This document shows, piece by piece, positions 16,050 through 24,112 of a DNA stretch of 44,892 bases. Within the stretch, counting starts at the first letter, position 1. The number at the start of each line of letters is the position of its first letter. This DNA is from JAWLDV01 sp046537975 (GTDB lineage: Bacteria; Desulfobacterota; Desulfobulbia; Desulfobulbales; SURF-16): positions 1 through 44,892 of the forward strand of contig JBKHJR010000015.1 of assembly GCA_046537975.1 (NCBI GenBank), read 5' to 3'. The notes beneath the pieces are model-generated. The model was not told the origin of the DNA. It made no database searches and was given only the letters and a program-made list of their open reading frames with translations. A program made the translations under genes and the position numbers.

Positions 16050-17837
16050 ATGATTGATCTGAAAAAAATCCAAAGCAGTATTTTGGTCATTGACGATGAA
16101 GAGAGTCTGCGGCTGACCTTTCAGATGTTTCTGGGCAAGGAAGGCTACAATCCGGTGGTGATCGCCTCTAACTATGAGGAAGCCCGCGGAATGCTGGAAC
16201 GGCAGGATTTTGATCTCGTTATCGCCGACATCGTGCTCGAGGACGGTTCCGGCATTGACCTCCTGGGGTTTATCAGGGAGGAAGGTCTCAAGTGTCCTGT
16301 AGTGATGGTAACCGGCTATCCCAACATTAATACGGCAGCAGAGGCGGTGCGGCTGGGAGCTTTCGATTATCTGGCCAAACCTGTCAAAAAGAATGACCTG
16401 CTGCGGGTTTCCCGGATGGCACTTCAGCAATATGCCCTCTGGAAAGAAAAGGAACGCCTGCGGGAGGAGAAAGATCGTTACCGGCAGTATCTGGAAACCA
16501 TCTTCCGCAGCGTCAGGGATGCCGTTATTGCCGTAAATCAGAACCTGGAGATCGTAGAAATGAATCAGACCGCCCACGATTGGACGGGCTGGATCCCTGG
16601 GTTTGAAACCGGTAAAAGACTCGGCGACTTGGAAAGTCCCTTTGGTCAGGCCTGCTACAGGGATGCTGCTCAGGTACTGGAGCAGCATCGTGAGGTTCAG
16701 GAGCACCGGGTTGAATGCATCCTGGACGACGGCGGTTATATTGTTCTGCGGACCAGCGCCGCCCCGCTCGAGAATCCGGAAGGACGTTTTCTCGGCGTGG
16801 TACTGGTGCTCAGGGATGTAACCCGTCTGGAAAATCTGGAGCAGCGGAACAAACGCACCAGATTCCACCGGATTATCGGGGCCAGCCGGGCCATGCAGAC
16901 TGTTTATACCTTGATTGAACACGTGGGCCGGGTAGATACCGCCGTGCTCATCACCGGTGAATCGGGAACCGGCAAAGAGTTGGTTGCGGATGCTCTGCAC
17001 TCCGAAAGCCCACGTCGTCATATGCCGCTTGAAAAGGTCGATTGTACGGCGATTCCTGATGATCTTCTGGAAAGTGAGCTTTTCGGCCACCGCAAAGGAG
17101 CTTTCACCGGCGCTGACCGGGACCGGAAGGGGCGCATCTTCCAGGCTGAAGGCGGCACCTTGTTTCTCGACGAAATCGGCGATATTTCCTGCCGCATGCA
17201 GCTTCGTCTTCTGCGCTTCCTCCAGGAAAAAACCTTCTACCCCGTGGGCCAGGATACACCAGTCAAAGTGGATGTGCGAGTGATTGCCGCCACCAATGCC
17301 GATCTTAAGAAAAAAATGGATGAAGGCTTGTTCAGGGAAGATCTCTACTTTCGGCTGCGGGTGGTGGATATTCCTTTGCCGCCTCTACGGGAACGTAAGG
17401 AGGACATCATGCTGCTTGCCCCTGCTTTTACAGATTCTTTTAGTCAACACCTGGGCAAAGAAATAAACGGCATCACTGATCAGGTCATGGCACTGCTAAC
17501 CGGTCACGAATGGCCCGGAAATGTCCGGGAGCTGGAACATGTGTTGGAACGGGCCTGTGTGCTGACCGACGGGACGATTACCACTGATCACCTGCCCCGG
17601 GAGATTATCCAGCAGGAAAAGAAACAATCCGGTGGGCTTTCGGAAACCAGGGATCTACCATCTGAATCCGATGAAGAAATCGAAGCGGAACGGATCATCC
17701 GCGTTCTGCGCCAGACCGACGGCAACAAGGCTAAGGCGGCCCGCATCCTTGGTTTCGACCGCAGCACTCTCTATCGCAAACTGCGTTCTACACGATTGAT
17801 GCAACAATCATCCTATTCGGATTATCAGCCACACTGA
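16050..17837 (+). CDS. NtrC-type sigma-54 response regulator with internal PAS
   Basis: A 595-residue activator. Receiver domain: acidic pair DDEE near residue 15, phosphoacceptor D60 (VIADIVLEDG), conserved K110 (YLAKPVKKND). A PAS domain follows at about residues 145-265, which is less common in NtrC-like proteins. The AAA+ domain has Walker A GESGTGKE, the GAFTGA loop that contacts sigma-54, and FLDEIGD. The C-terminus ends in a Fis-type helix-turn-helix (KAKAARILGFDRSTLYRKL). It starts 9 bp after the kinase stop, so the two form a cognate pair. Sigma-54-type promoters with TGTWGCA words lie on both sides of the pair (10740 and 18142), making these the likely targets. Confidence 0.9.
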   Translation: MIDLKKIQSSILVIDDEESLRLTFQMFLGKEGYNPVVIASNYEEARGMLERQDFDLVIADIVLEDGSGIDLLGFIREEGLKCPVVMVTGYPNINTAAEAVRLGAFDYLAKPVKKNDLLRVSRMALQQYALWKEKERLREEKDRYRQYLETIFRSVRDAVIAVNQNLEIVEMNQTAHDWTGWIPGFETGKRLGDLESPFGQACYRDAAQVLEQHREVQEHRVECILDDGGYIVLRTSAAPLENPEGRFLGVVLVLRDVTRLENLEQRNKRTRFHRIIGASRAMQTVYTLIEHVGRVDTAVLITGESGTGKELVADALHSESPRRHMPLEKVDCTAIPDDLLESELFGHRKGAFTGADRDRKGRIFQAEGGTLFLDEIGDISCRMQLRLLRFLQEKTFYPVGQDTPVKVDVRVIAATNADLKKKMDEGLFREDLYFRLRVVDIPLPPLRERKEDIMLLAPAFTDSFSQHLGKEINGITDQVMALLTGHEWPGNVRELEHVLERACVLTDGTITTDHLPREIIQQEKKQSGGLSETRDLPSESDEEIEAERIIRVLRQTDGNKAKAARILGFDRSTLYRKLRSTRLMQQSSYSDYQPH

Positions 17838-17885
17838 TAACCAGCTTTTACTTCACTTTCTCCGCCTGCCCTTCGATAATAGTCA

Positions 17886-18000
17886 TGTTGCAATAGAGCG
17901 GTAGAATCTATTAATTCAGTCCTGCTTTTACTGTTTTCCTTCCGTGTTACCCTTAATAAACATAGTTGGCAATGACCTCTTTTGCAACAGTTATGCAACA
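17886..18000. promoter_or_regulatory. TGTTGCA elements, candidate activator sites
   Basis: TGTTGCA at 17886-17892 and two inverted copies (TGCAACA) at 17983-17989 and 17994-18000, exactly 11 bp apart, one helical turn. They are 140-255 bp upstream of the sigma-54-type promoter at 18142 and match the words found before the cytochrome operon. Confidence 0.5.
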
Positions 18001-18141
18001 ATAACGTAGGATATATGTGGCATCACTACTGGAAAATTCAGGGCATTTCCAGAAGCGACCCTACTGGTTTTAGTAAATAAACGTAATAATTATAATAACT
18101 TACAAAAACTTTTGCATTATTCACCGGAATAACGTATCAAC

Positions 18142-18157
18142 TGGCACACAGCCTGCA
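18142..18157 (+). promoter_or_regulatory. sigma-54-type -24/-12 promoter for the small membrane protein genes
   Basis: TGGCACACAGCCTGCA is close to the RpoN consensus: TGGCAC at -24, TGC at -12, GG to GC spacing 12. It lies 60 bp before the ATG at 18217. Confidence 0.75.
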
Positions 18158-18216
18158 ATTAACAGTACTCAAAAGGAAAGGTGTTTTGCAGGAACCTCAT
18201 ACGTAAGGAGGATGCC

Positions 18217-18426
18217 ATGAAATCTACAATAGGTTATACGGAAGAAAGTGTAATTAGGGCTGAAACAAAGGGACATGATTTTTCCCAGGCAATAGGGATA
18301 CGCTTCATAGTGGCGATAGCCGGACTTGCCGGGGTCTGGGGAGTGGCCTGTATGGTCAGTATCCTGGCCAATGTTGGTCTGCTGAGTGCGGCACGGGCCT
18401 GGATTAGTGCTATTAGCGGTGTATAG
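18217..18426 (+). CDS. small single-span membrane protein, unknown
   Basis: A 69-residue protein with a polar N-terminus (about 25 residues), one Gly-rich membrane segment (about 29-52, AGLAGVWGVACMVSILANVG) and a second weakly hydrophobic helix. A strong AAGGAGG precedes the ATG at 18217. No known family recognised. It is the first gene behind a near-consensus sigma-54-type promoter, directly after the NtrC-type activator, and is followed 55 bp later by another small membrane protein. The G-x-W-G/A pattern in its membrane segment recurs in that neighbour, hinting at a partner or paralogue. A role as accessory subunit of the redox complex, or in the same stress response, is inference. Confidence 0.75.
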   Translation: MKSTIGYTEESVIRAETKGHDFSQAIGIRFIVAIAGLAGVWGVACMVSILANVGLLSAARAWISAISGV

Positions 18427-18481
18427 CAGCAACCCCTGTCGGATATTTCATTACCGGAAAATCAAACAGGAGGATAATAAA

Positions 18482-18826
18482 ATGGCAGAGATCAGAAACA
18501 ACGAATCAGCAGGTAAGGGTGCAAAGGCGTTTGTCGGAGTAATGATGGGCATTGGCGGTGTCATTGGTTTATGGGCCGGGATTGCCATTTTCGCCGGATT
18601 AGCACAAAGTAACTGGCAGATCGGTGAACTTGTCCGTCAGTATATGGTAGCGGCTGGACTGATGAAGGAGTTTGAGACCTGGGTCGATTTCTATACCTAC
18701 ATAAAAGGGGTGGAATACATTATTATAGTGGCCTTTCTCGGTCTGTTTCCTTTATTATTTAAATATCTCAACCTGTCCAGTGCCCAGGTCGACCTGTCCA
18801 AGGAGCAGTCACCTGTTGCCGGTTGA
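18482..18826 (+). CDS. small two-span membrane protein, unknown
   Basis: A 114-residue protein with two predicted membrane helices: about 17-43 (Gly-rich, GIGGVIGLWAGIAIFAGLAQ) and about 77-96 (YIIIVAFLGLFPLLFKYL), separated by an amphipathic stretch containing WVDFYTYIKG. AGGAGG precedes the ATG. No family recognised. It shares the promoter and operon of the 69-residue protein before it and is closed by the strong terminator at 18857, so the two form an isolated two-gene sigma-54 unit. Confidence 0.75.
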   Translation: MAEIRNNESAGKGAKAFVGVMMGIGGVIGLWAGIAIFAGLAQSNWQIGELVRQYMVAAGLMKEFETWVDFYTYIKGVEYIIIVAFLGLFPLLFKYLNLSSAQVDLSKEQSPVAG

Positions 18827-18856
18827 GCTTTTACCCTTCTCCTTTTCCTTCCTTCT

Positions 18857-18885
18857 CCCGGGCTCCTCCGCCCGGGTTTTTTTTT
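18857..18885 (+). terminator. rho-independent terminator
   Basis: A perfect 7-bp GC stem (CCCGGGC / GCCCGGG) with a 6-nt loop, followed by nine T. It ends the two-gene small membrane protein operon. Confidence 0.92.
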
Positions 18886-19073
18886 GCATTCTGCAGGACG
18901 GCAAGAATATGACCATCATTTTCTATAATGGCCCGGGTGACGCCAATTTCCTTGAACAGATCTTGCACTTTCCCGATATTCGATATAGCAGAGGAAGTTC
19001 ATAAGCCCTCAGAAATTATAATATTTTGAGGGTTAAAATCAGAAAAGCGTTTCTGCCTCTTTGGGGACACTTT

Positions 19074-19931
19074 TTAAAGTTTTTTTAACCAGGATTCTAT
19101 TTCTTCAGCCTGGTACTCCTCCTGCCGGATAGTAAGATCCAGATTGGTGGCCAGACCTGAATGTCCCTGCAGCTCTTGATTTTCAGCCAGACTCAAGTGC
19201 CTGTCCCGGCCCAGGTTTAATAACCGGTCAGCATTCTGGAGGGAGGTGCTCACTGCAGAACTTGTGTCCATCTTTACTGTGCTGAAATCCGGCATCTCAC
19301 CGTTTTCAGCCACATCCTCGGCAAAATGGGCCAATTGTTTCATTTTTGCCATGGATTGATTCATAATCTCCCAGCTCAGAAGGCCATTTTGCTGAAATAC
19401 CCAGGCATGACGTATATGCTGGAGCATCTCGTTGTATTTGGCGTTTACTTCAGATTGGAGATGCTCCAGAAGGTTTGCAGAAAGCTCCCTTTCCCCCTCA
19501 GGCTTCCCCCCTGCTTCCTCCGGGGTGAGTTTACTCAGCTTCTGCCTGAACTTCTGGGCGTGGTAAGACGATTCCCAGGCTTCTCTCTCCAGTACCCTTC
19601 TGATGTGCGGATCATCCACCTTAGCGGCCTCGGCCTGATAGTGGGGGACAAGATTTTCTTCGTATTCGATATAGGACTGGAGTATAGTGGAACGGCTGTC
19701 CGGATTATAAGGATACTCCGCAGGCTTCATCTCCGGTTCTCCACCGAAATGGCCTATGATCATCCCGAGCCAGTGCATATGCCACATTTCCTCCCTGGAG
19801 CGCGACAGCAGACTGGCTCCCATCGGGGTGTCCTCCCCTTCCAAATAGCCATGGATCAGATAACGCAGGGTGGCGGCATGCTCGTCAGCCAGATCCCGAT
19901 TCAACATTTCAATCAGTTGGGAAGTATCCAT
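19074..19931 (-). CDS. tandem ferritin-like protein
   Basis: A 285-residue helical protein. Residues about 1-150 form a ferritin-like four-helix domain with candidate diiron ligands (DEHAATLRY, then REEMWHMHW, EYEENLVPHY and EREAWESSYH). The second half repeats the pattern less exactly (VNAKYNEMLQHIRHAW, KQLAHFAEDVAENG, RQEEYQAEEIESWL), so this is probably a duplicated ferritin-like fold whose second metal site is degenerate. AAGGAGA precedes the ATG at 19931. Such proteins serve iron storage or oxidative protection in anaerobes. It stands alone, convergent with the small membrane protein operon. Confidence 0.7.
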   Translation of the reverse strand: MDTSQLIEMLNRDLADEHAATLRYLIHGYLEGEDTPMGASLLSRSREEMWHMHWLGMIIGHFGGEPEMKPAEYPYNPDSRSTILQSYIEYEENLVPHYQAEAAKVDDPHIRRVLEREAWESSYHAQKFRQKLSKLTPEEAGGKPEGERELSANLLEHLQSEVNAKYNEMLQHIRHAWVFQQNGLLSWEIMNQSMAKMKQLAHFAEDVAENGEMPDFSTVKMDTSSAVSTSLQNADRLLNLGRDRHLSLAENQELQGHSGLATNLDLTIRQEEYQAEEIESWLKKL

Positions 19932-20060
19932 AATGTTCTCCTTAATGTTCTCTTTTTCAAAGACTCTTTTGTCCCGTTCACTTTAAATAATAAAGAGCAA
20001 AAAAACTCGAGTGGCCTTTGGGAATTATATCAGGTTAAAAAGCGTCATACCGCTTCCTGG

Positions 20061-20540
20061 TCATTTGAAACGATCATCCGATTTAAGTTCCGAGACCTTA
20101 TCACCGGATTTCTCAAGCCAGCCGGTCCTTACCTCCATTTGAGTATCAAATTCAGGTACGTAAGGCTTGATATCCAGAAGAGGGGTGCCGTCCAGAATAT
20201 CCACGTTCCGGATATAGATCAGTCCCCCTTCAATCCTGTCCAGCCGGACAATGGAAAGACCGATTGGATTGGGACGGCTGGGAGCCCGGGTGGCAAAAAG
20301 TCCCCGCGGCTCGGAATCCAGAAAAGGCATAACCCTCAGATTGACTGACCGGCTGTAATGAAAGTAGTACAAAAGGATGATATGTGAGAACCCGTCGAGA
20401 TCCTTAAGGCCTGAGCGGAAATCTTCCCGGATCTCGGCAGTACCTTTTATGTCGGTGGCTCCCGCCGGCTGGATAGGCATATCTTCGAGTTCCTTGAATG
20501 GAGAGTGGATGATCCCGATCGGCTCCAGGGTTATCTTCAT
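20061..20540 (-). CDS. trmO: TrmO-type tRNA t6A37 N6-methyltransferase
   Basis: A 159-residue protein of the TrmO/TsaA (YaeB/VirR) family, which uses S-adenosylmethionine to N6-methylate t6A at position 37 of certain tRNAs. The family signature RGLFATRAPSRPNPIGLS and the DGTPLLDIKPYVPEFD motif are both intact. The length matches the minimal N-terminal beta-barrel form; the C-terminal domain found in the longer E. coli protein is missing, as in many bacteria. Transcribed alone. Confidence 0.85.
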   Translation of the reverse strand: MKITLEPIGIIHSPFKELEDMPIQPAGATDIKGTAEIREDFRSGLKDLDGFSHIILLYYFHYSRSVNLRVMPFLDSEPRGLFATRAPSRPNPIGLSIVRLDRIEGGLIYIRNVDILDGTPLLDIKPYVPEFDTQMEVRTGWLEKSGDKVSELKSDDRFK

Positions 20541-20837
20541 TTTCCAAGTCCTTTACATCATTTTATGATATCCCTTCAAAATCAGGTATCACAGGATTCC
20601 GGCCATCGGATCTATTGCTTTTCATTGAAACTGAAAACAGTTCTATTATAAAGATTTATTTTTGATTATTCAATATGTTAATTCAGTCTATATCATACTG
20701 GAAGCAAGCACCTACCTGGAATAACATTAATTTCTATTCAGCTCCGTTCTATTCAGCGACCTATGGGACGCCACTGGAGATCTCCAAAGGAAAAGCTCTG
20801 AATACCTTCAGCCAATTTTGGGGCTTTTGTCTCGGTG

Positions 20838-22253
20838 TCAACACAAGGATTCATCCGGGGTACTCTCGCACATAAGCACCTCTGCGGCAGACTTTCCTCC
20901 CAGCTGTTTGCCGGCATGCTTGAGCGCAGACTGGAGACCTTCTTCTACAACCGGATGGTAAAAGGGAATTTTTAACAGATCAAAAACCGTCATCCCCTGC
21001 TGAATGGCCGCAGCAAGGAAATGCCCCATATGTTCGCCATCAGGTACCGCCATCTCGGCCCCGAGCAGCCGTCCCTGCCGCCGATCGAAATAAAGACGCA
21101 TACACCCCTGGTTGCGCCCGGCCATCAGGGCTCTGGATTGACTGCGGAAATCCGCCTCTCCGGTAATGTAATCACTTTCCTGCAAATTATCCGGCTTTTC
21201 TCCCAACAGGACAATCTCCGGATCGGAAAAGACGATGCCCAGAGGCACACGGCGCTGGAAACATTGATTTGCACTCCGCGCCGCATTAAAACCTGCTATG
21301 TGTCCCTCATCGACTGCTTCATGCAACAGAACCCGCTGCCCGTTGGCATCTCCGGCAATGTAAATCGGCAAGTCCCCGATCTGCAGGGATTCAGGGTTGT
21401 ACTTGGGGATCCCTTTATCATCGGTTTCTAACCCCAGCCGGTCAAGACCCAGTCGGTCGATATTCGGCAGGCGGCCCATGGCAACTAATATCTTGTCCAC
21501 GACAACAGAGGTACTTCCGGCAGTTACCCGGACAGCATCTCCCTCGCTTTCCAGTTTAGCTGACTCCCCCGTATGGATGGAAAAATCTTCGGAAACCGCC
21601 TGTAAAAAACATTCGTTCACCCTGGAATCTGAAAGGCCTCCGACTGAAGGGGCCTTCTCAAAGCCGCTTACTTCCACACCAAGGCGGGAAAGGGCCTGGC
21701 CGAGTTCAAGCCCGGTGCCCCCCAGGCCGATTACTGCCATGCGGGAGGGAAGATCCTCCTGCTCGAACAGGAGATCGCTGGTCAGGATTCGCCTGCCGAA
21801 CTCCTCCCATCCTTCTGGAATCAGGGGCCGGGATCCGGTGGCAATTACGATTTTTTCAGCCGCGATTTTCTGGTCCCCGACCTGCAGAAGATTAGGCTCG
21901 ATAAATTCCGCCCTGCCGGATATGCTGCGCTCTCCCAGCTTATCTGTAATGCTGACCATGCCGCTGACAAAGCCGTCCCGCAATTGCCGGACATGGCGGA
22001 GTACGGAAGGGAGATCAGCCTGTAAAAGGTCTGCACCCTTAATACCCATGTCCGGATATGCCTTTCTGCGGTGATAGGCATTGGCGGCTTCGATCAGGGC
22101 CTTGGAGGGCATGCATGCCACCCGGGCGCAGGTTGTGCCGTACGGCCCCTCATTGATGACGAGAAAGTCATCGGTTTTCTTCTGCACTTCGGTTAGGGCT
22201 GAAATACCGGCGGAACCCGCGCCAATGATTGCTACTTCAACTCGCCTTTCCAT
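20838..22253 (-). CDS. pyridine nucleotide-disulfide oxidoreductase, dihydrolipoamide dehydrogenase-like
   Basis: A 471-residue flavoprotein of the Lpd/mercuric reductase/glutathione reductase class. N-terminal FAD site VAIIGAGSAG, redox-active pair CARVAC with MPSKAL after it, central NAD-binding site VIGLGGTGLELG, second FAD motif IYIAGDANG, and a C-terminal dimerisation domain with the catalytic HPVVEE. The start at 22253 is chosen because a G-rich ribosome site (AAGGGGG) precedes it and the FAD motif begins six residues later. The redox motif C-x4-C is standard. No 2-oxoacid dehydrogenase or glycine cleavage genes are adjacent, so the true disulfide substrate is unknown. Confidence 0.8.
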   Translation of the reverse strand: MERRVEVAIIGAGSAGISALTEVQKKTDDFLVINEGPYGTTCARVACMPSKALIEAANAYHRRKAYPDMGIKGADLLQADLPSVLRHVRQLRDGFVSGMVSITDKLGERSISGRAEFIEPNLLQVGDQKIAAEKIVIATGSRPLIPEGWEEFGRRILTSDLLFEQEDLPSRMAVIGLGGTGLELGQALSRLGVEVSGFEKAPSVGGLSDSRVNECFLQAVSEDFSIHTGESAKLESEGDAVRVTAGSTSVVVDKILVAMGRLPNIDRLGLDRLGLETDDKGIPKYNPESLQIGDLPIYIAGDANGQRVLLHEAVDEGHIAGFNAARSANQCFQRRVPLGIVFSDPEIVLLGEKPDNLQESDYITGEADFRSQSRALMAGRNQGCMRLYFDRRQGRLLGAEMAVPDGEHMGHFLAAAIQQGMTVFDLLKIPFYHPVVEEGLQSALKHAGKQLGGKSAAEVLMCESTPDESLC

Positions 22254-22560
22254 AATACCCCCTTTTTTGCAAGACAGACTTATCATCCAGTAAACGATGC
22301 TATCTTCAAATGACCTTGTCTAAAGTCAGAACAAAATTACCTTGTCATATTCATGATAGAAAAATTGTCCCTGAATGTGAATCGAATACCGCCGCCGGTG
22401 TCCTGACTGCTTTCAGTTTGTTGAATTTCAGCCGGATATCTGGCAAAATTATATCTGTCTTTACAGTTGACTTTAATTTGAAGCGGGGGAAAGATAAAAT
22501 TTAAGCAGCGGTTTCAATCGGGTCAGGACTCCATAGACAAGAAAAAATGGAAGAAATGCT
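22254..22560. other. intergenic region between divergent genes
   Basis: About 300 bp between the flavoprotein and the binding-protein-like gene. It must contain both promoters. I see no convincing inverted repeat, riboswitch or small gene. Confidence 0.35.
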
Positions 22561-23424
22561 ATGAGCCAGGTAGACAGGGAAATAACGGAATATCCCGAAA
22601 TCCCGGAAAACAGGAGTGATGATCTTCATAATTCGGAACTTCTGGACAAGGCGGACCTGATTCTTTTTATGGCAGGCAATCAGTTCATGCTGATGCCTGA
22701 GATGATCAACGCCTTTCAGGCCCGGTATCCGGAAGTGGAGAATATTTATTACCAGACCCTGCCTCCCGGTCTGGAATTCCAGGAAATACTGGCCGGAGGA
22801 GCCAGATTCCGGGGAAGGTCGTTCAGGATAGAGCCGGACATCTACTCTTCAGTTTCAGCCCAGGCTATGGAGAGCCTGGTCAAAAAAGGAATTGTCAGCC
22901 CGGACGACTATTTCGTCTATCTCCGCAATAAATTGGCCCTGATGGTGCAGAAGGGTAATCCCAGGTCAATTCAATCCCCTCTGGACCTGGGCCGGGAGGA
23001 AATCGTGGTCTCCCAGCCAAATCCGGAATACGAGCATATTGCCGGCTATATAACCGCCATGTATGAACAGGTCGGAGGCAGGGAACTTGTCCACAAGATT
23101 ATGGAGGAGAAGAAGGCCGGGGGTACAACCCTGCTGACCAGGGTTCACCACCGGGAGACCCCCCGGCGTCTGCTCCGGGGAGAGGCGGATGCCGGACCGG
23201 TCTGGTATACGGAAATAATTGAAGCTGGCCGGGTCGGACTCGAAGTGCAGGGGGTGGAAGTGGCCAGGGAGTTTGATCAGAGGGATGCCGTTAATTACTT
23301 CATCGCTCCGCTGCATACGGGACGCAACCAGGATAATACCGAAAAGTTTCTCCACTTCATCAAATCAGAGCCGGCCCGGGAGATTTTCAGAAAATTTGGC
23401 TTCATAACAGATATGCCTTTATAA
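22561..23424 (+). CDS. periplasmic-binding-protein-like protein lacking a signal peptide
   Basis: A 287-residue protein resembling the solute-binding fold of ABC importers of the ModA/SBP type: a hydrophobic first strand (ADLILFMAGNQFMLMPEMINAF, split by positions 32-53), a middle section KLALMVQKGNPRSIQSPLDL typical of anion binders, and a closing HFIKSEPAREIFRKFGF as in ModA-like proteins. There is no signal peptide or lipobox: the N-terminus is acidic and polar. No permease or ATPase genes adjoin it. It could therefore be a cytoplasmic ligand-binding protein, or the true start could be missing; no upstream in-frame signal peptide is apparent. Confidence 0.7.
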   Translation: MSQVDREITEYPEIPENRSDDLHNSELLDKADLILFMAGNQFMLMPEMINAFQARYPEVENIYYQTLPPGLEFQEILAGGARFRGRSFRIEPDIYSSVSAQAMESLVKKGIVSPDDYFVYLRNKLALMVQKGNPRSIQSPLDLGREEIVVSQPNPEYEHIAGYITAMYEQVGGRELVHKIMEEKKAGGTTLLTRVHHRETPRRLLRGEADAGPVWYTEIIEAGRVGLEVQGVEVAREFDQRDAVNYFIAPLHTGRNQDNTEKFLHFIKSEPAREIFRKFGFITDMPL

Positions 23425-23467
23425 CGGGAACGGCAATATTGCTTTCCTGTTATGTATGTGGCTTGAG

Positions 23468-23980
23468 CTAATTATCCGTTTGCAGGGAGTCAAAGCCGGA
23501 GGATTCACGGAGCAAAGCCAGCTTGGACTCCAAATCAGCCTGGTCGGTATATTCGAAATAAATCCGAAAGCCGCCTTCCTCGAGCTCTTCCACCCCGCAA
23601 TTTAATCTGTTGTTCCGGCAGAGGGTCTCGGCAAAACCCTTGGCTCTCAACTTTGTCTCAAAGGGCTTCCAGAAGTATTGCCTGTGTAGAGAGGAATCAG
23701 AATATACCCCCGCCGCTGTCATATTATCTCCTGATTGGGCTCTTTCAGGGTTAAATGCCGCCTGATTGGCAATGGTGCGTTCCGCGCTGTTGCCGTTATC
23801 GTCTCCACCATTCCATCTACTCTGTGGTTCCACTTCCATATCGGTGCTATTGAAAGATCTCGGGCTCCCTTTACCGGTCGATACTGCTTTGGGGTCTTTG
23901 TCTTCAGTCAAAAAGAATATGGTCCAAACCAGAATAAAGCCTACTATAATACCTGCTATTAATTTGAGGCCGCTTTTCAT
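23468..23980 (-). CDS. membrane-anchored periplasmic protein, possible SPOR-like domain
   Basis: A 170-residue protein with an N-terminal signal anchor (about residues 5-24), a low-complexity polar linker rich in Ser, Asn, Asp and Gly (about 30-90), and a C-terminal 65-residue compact domain with two cysteines (ETLCRNNRLNCGVEEL) followed by an alpha/beta pattern (GGFRIYFEYTDQADLESKLALL). The last part resembles SPOR-like domains that bind denuded glycan, but this is not sure. GAGGAGGATGAG precedes the ATG. It follows a lipoprotein and a lytic transglycosylase gene on the same strand, so a peptidoglycan-related role is plausible. Confidence 0.6.
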   Translation of the reverse strand: MKSGLKLIAGIIVGFILVWTIFFLTEDKDPKAVSTGKGSPRSFNSTDMEVEPQSRWNGGDDNGNSAERTIANQAAFNPERAQSGDNMTAAGVYSDSSLHRQYFWKPFETKLRAKGFAETLCRNNRLNCGVEELEEGGFRIYFEYTDQADLESKLALLRESSGFDSLQTDN

Positions 23981-24112
23981 CTCATCCTCCTTTCCGGTCC
24001 GGGGCCGGGATTTATCTGCACCATTCCTTGTTCTTGATTAATTCAGCAACTATTTTCTGCCCTGCCCTTTTTATCTGGCAAAACAGTTGCGGCATATCCA
24101 ATACCACTTGCA

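Noticed and set aside
16047..17090. 347-codon minus-strand frame opposite the NtrC-type activator
   Set aside because: Antisense shadow; the plus strand holds receiver, PAS and AAA+ motifs.
18909..19004. Short plus-strand frame after the terminator (MTIIFYNGPGDANF...)
   Set aside because: Lies downstream of a strong terminator without ribosome site or promoter; no similarity recognised.
19326..20348. 340-codon plus-strand frame across the ferritin-like and TrmO genes
   Set aside because: Antisense shadow of two genes with clear family signatures.
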